From contig OX465600.1 in the NCBI GenBank assembly GCA_950022295.1, positions 290,391,782 through 290,455,781 of the forward strand: a DNA stretch of 64,000 nucleotides. Direction: 5' to 3'. The stretch's first letter is position 1; every line of letters starts with the position of its first letter. A program made the position numbers and the translations under genes. Shown one piece after another: positions 62,097 to 64,000 of the stretch. The DNA is from Bromus sterilis (lineage: Eukaryota; Streptophyta; Magnoliopsida; Poales; Poaceae). The notes below the pieces were generated by a model. It ran no database searches. It was given only the letters and a program-made list of their open reading frames with translations, and was not told the origin of the DNA.

Positions 62097-62650
62097 TGTC
62101 GGGGGGATGGATCAGGCCCATAGATCCAGCATTAGAAACCTCTGGGCCGAATTACATACGAAGTCCCACAAAGAAGACCCGGCCAGGAGTTGGACGTGCC
62201 AAGCGTGAAGATTGAAGCAGTAGAAGGAATTCGACTTACCTTGTATAGCACGTAGTAAATTTGTAAAGTAGAATAGAACTCCACCTCGTGTAGGAGTCGG
62301 ACTCGCGGAATCCCGGGACCCGGTACCTTTATAAGCCGAGGTCCACGAGAGCCAGAGCCAGAACTTACCTCAAGCCAGGACTAGACAAATCGCAATACAA
62401 CCTATATCTCCACGAGACTAAGGTTGCGAAACGTCACCACTGTAATCGATAAGATCGGCTTTTCCTATTGAGGACTCGATCCGAAAATAATCAAGAAGCA
62501 GGAGTAGGTCTTTACCGCACCGATGGGGCCGAACCTGGGTAAACCGCTGAGTCTCGTGTCTATGTCGACTCTCTCCTCAAAAACACCTCGCAGCAAAGGT
62601 CCCACGATAAGTCCGACTCCGCGGACATCTGTCGTGACTTTCCCACGACA
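62097..62650 (+). repeat. 3' LTR of Tat-like element
   Basis: 554 bp, the same length as the 5' LTR with about 29 substitutions and no indel by eye, followed by the GAAGT duplication. Confidence 0.92.
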
Positions 62651-62655
62651 GAAGT

Positions 62656-63575
62656 GCCAACAATCGAATACTCGCATTAGTCAAAGGAACTCATTCACTT
62701 ATTATCGGTAACTCTCTATCTAATCAGGAGGTTCACAAAGAGACAAGCATCCCGAGGAGGAGTGTATGGGGGTTTTGTTATCCTTGCGCATCCTCGGCCC
62801 ATGGTACGTGAGGGTACTCCATATATTACAACCCCTCCAAAGGTTAGCGATCCATCTAGTAGCTAGAGTTCTCAACTATTATTTTTTTAGTTTTCGAAAA
62901 TAAACATGGATTGCCCAAAATACGAAAGATATCACTAATAGTCTTGATCTCTTCACATACGGAAGTCCAAACATTAATCAAATCAATACCTCAAAACTAT
63001 TTCCAGTTACTACTATACTTAAATAGCAACCTCAATTACCTACTCAAGTGAAGACACAAAACTCAGTGCAATAGGCCAACTCTCTAAACAAGATAAGCAT
63101 GAAAAACTCAAGAGAGTTCCAAAAGCAGCAACCTAAATAAAAGATCTTAAAAGGATAAGCATGAAAAACAAGAGCTAAACATGATAGCATCTAGAAAAAG
63201 ACAAAGATCACTCAACAAAGATAAACATGAAAACTATGTTGTGTTCTAGGGTGAAGTGGAGCGTGTTTCTCTCCCAAACAATGTAGGATAGGGTAAAACT
63301 TGTTATGAACAACAAGCAAAACTAAACAAACTAAAAAGTGAAGAGTGAGACGCTCCAAGCATAGCACATAACATATGAAGTGATAAAAATATAGCATGGA
63401 GAAGGACGAACTGATGGTTGTTGATGGAGAAGAGGAAGCACGGGTGCATCTCCAAGCTTAGACACTTGAGTCTACTTGGATATTTATTGGGGGTGCATGG
63501 GGGCATCCGCAAGATTGAGCTTTTGACACTCCCAGATCTTCTTTCATCATCTTCCTTCGCACACTTGAAAACTCT
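62656..63575 (-). mobile_element. Right-hand family-A body, continued
   Basis: Resumes the body interrupted at 52153 and aligns by eye with 9105-10020 and with 27363-27556 plus 31387-31995. It is non-coding. It ends at the next LTR insertion after ACTCT (63571-63575). Confidence 0.8.
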
Positions 63576-64000
63576 TGTGACGCCCCCAAAATCAAGTCGT
63601 GTACACTTGAAAACGCAAGGTACATGATCGAGATCAGGGACTCACGATAAGATATCACAACACAAATCTAAAAATAAAATAATACAAGCTATATAATACA
63701 AGCCAGGGGCCACGAGGGCTCGAATACAATAACTTGAAAGCACAAAGTTAGCGGAAGCAATAGTATCTGAGTACAAACACAAGGTACACATGATTTTCCT
63801 TAAGAAGGCTAGCACAAATAGCAACAGATCGAAAAGGCGAGGCCTCCTTCCTGGGAACCTCCGAACTACTCCTCGTCGAGGGCAAACTCCACGATGAAGC
63901 AAGCACCGGGGATCTTCTGCTCCTGGACTCCAAGCCTCCAACGTCTGATGGAAGCAACCGGTCGGGTATATAAAAAAAGGGGGAATAAAGCAAGGGTGAG
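63576..64000. mobile_element. LTR of another Gypsy-type element (partial)
   Basis: It starts TGTGACGCCCCCAAAATC directly after family-A sequence that continues uninterrupted at 10010 (CACTTGAAAACTC). This start type is familiar from Triticeae Gypsy LTRs. The window ends before its other boundary, so orientation and whether it is solo or full length are unknown. Confidence 0.65.

Larger units (their letters stand above)
52154..62650 (+). mobile_element. Tat-like non-autonomous LTR retrotransposon with antisense gene
   Basis: Two 554-bp LTRs (52154-52707, 62097-62650), perfect duplication GAAGT (52149-52153 and 62651-62655), a primer-site candidate after the left LTR and a purine tract before the right. 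The sense strand has a gag-like frame (interrupted by a CACTA derivative); pol is absent. The distal half carries a spliced gene on the opposite strand with a Transposase_28-like domain, as known for the antisense ORFs of Tat-lineage elements such as Grande and RIRE2. The LTRs differ at about 29 of 554 sites by my count. The relation resembles Dasheng/RIRE2: a gag-bearing derivative mobilised in trans. Confidence 0.9.

Overview
This window is plant nuclear DNA made almost entirely of nested transposable elements. I see no host gene, tRNA, rRNA or CRISPR array. The LTR types (termini TGATACGTCC/TGATAACCC, TGTCGGGACC, TGTGACGCCC), the CACTA transposons and the 3-4 level nesting point to a large grass genome, most likely a member of the Triticeae (wheat, Aegilops, barley or rye). 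That is inference; I could not search TREP or any other database, so element family names are lineage-level only.

Layout. The oldest layer is a family-A Gypsy (Athila-like, tRNA-Asp primed) tandem on the minus strand. Its internal sequence is at 27363-33197, one shared LTR is at 33198-50708 (interrupted), and a second internal stretch is at 50709-52153 plus 62656-63575. Into it have inserted: a family-B Gypsy element (1-27362, minus, left end outside the window); a solo LTR of a long-LTR chromovirus (27557-31386, duplication CAAAC); a second, deleted family-A element (33548-37125, duplication CCGGG); a full-length Tekay-like chromovirus with gag-pol (37597-49869); a non-autonomous Tat-like element with a spliced antisense gene (52154-62650, duplication GAAGT); and the first part of another LTR (63576 onward).

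Inside the family-B element, a 9.9 kb CACTA DNA transposon (16581-26490, duplication ATT) sits in its 5' LTR. A complete family-A element (2135-12395) sits in its internal region and itself carries a second chromovirus solo LTR (4969-8915, duplication GGCTA). A 1.5 kb CACTA derivative (52866-54408, duplication TTG) lies inside the gag frame of the Tat-like element.

Gene content. Coding capacity is element-derived and mostly broken. There is a nearly intact chromovirus pol (protease-RT-RNase H-integrase-chromodomain), with its gag and gag-pol junction shifted out of frame; Athila-like gag and protease remnants with nonsense codons; CACTA TNP2 transposase and TnpA-like pseudogenes; and a Transposase_28-like antisense gene in the Tat-like element. 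The elements depend on different machineries: reverse transcription primed by tRNA-Asp or tRNA-iMet for the Gypsy elements, and cut-and-paste for CACTA. The main signal in the window is the insertion order and the recombination scars (solo LTRs, a shared LTR, internal LTR deletions).
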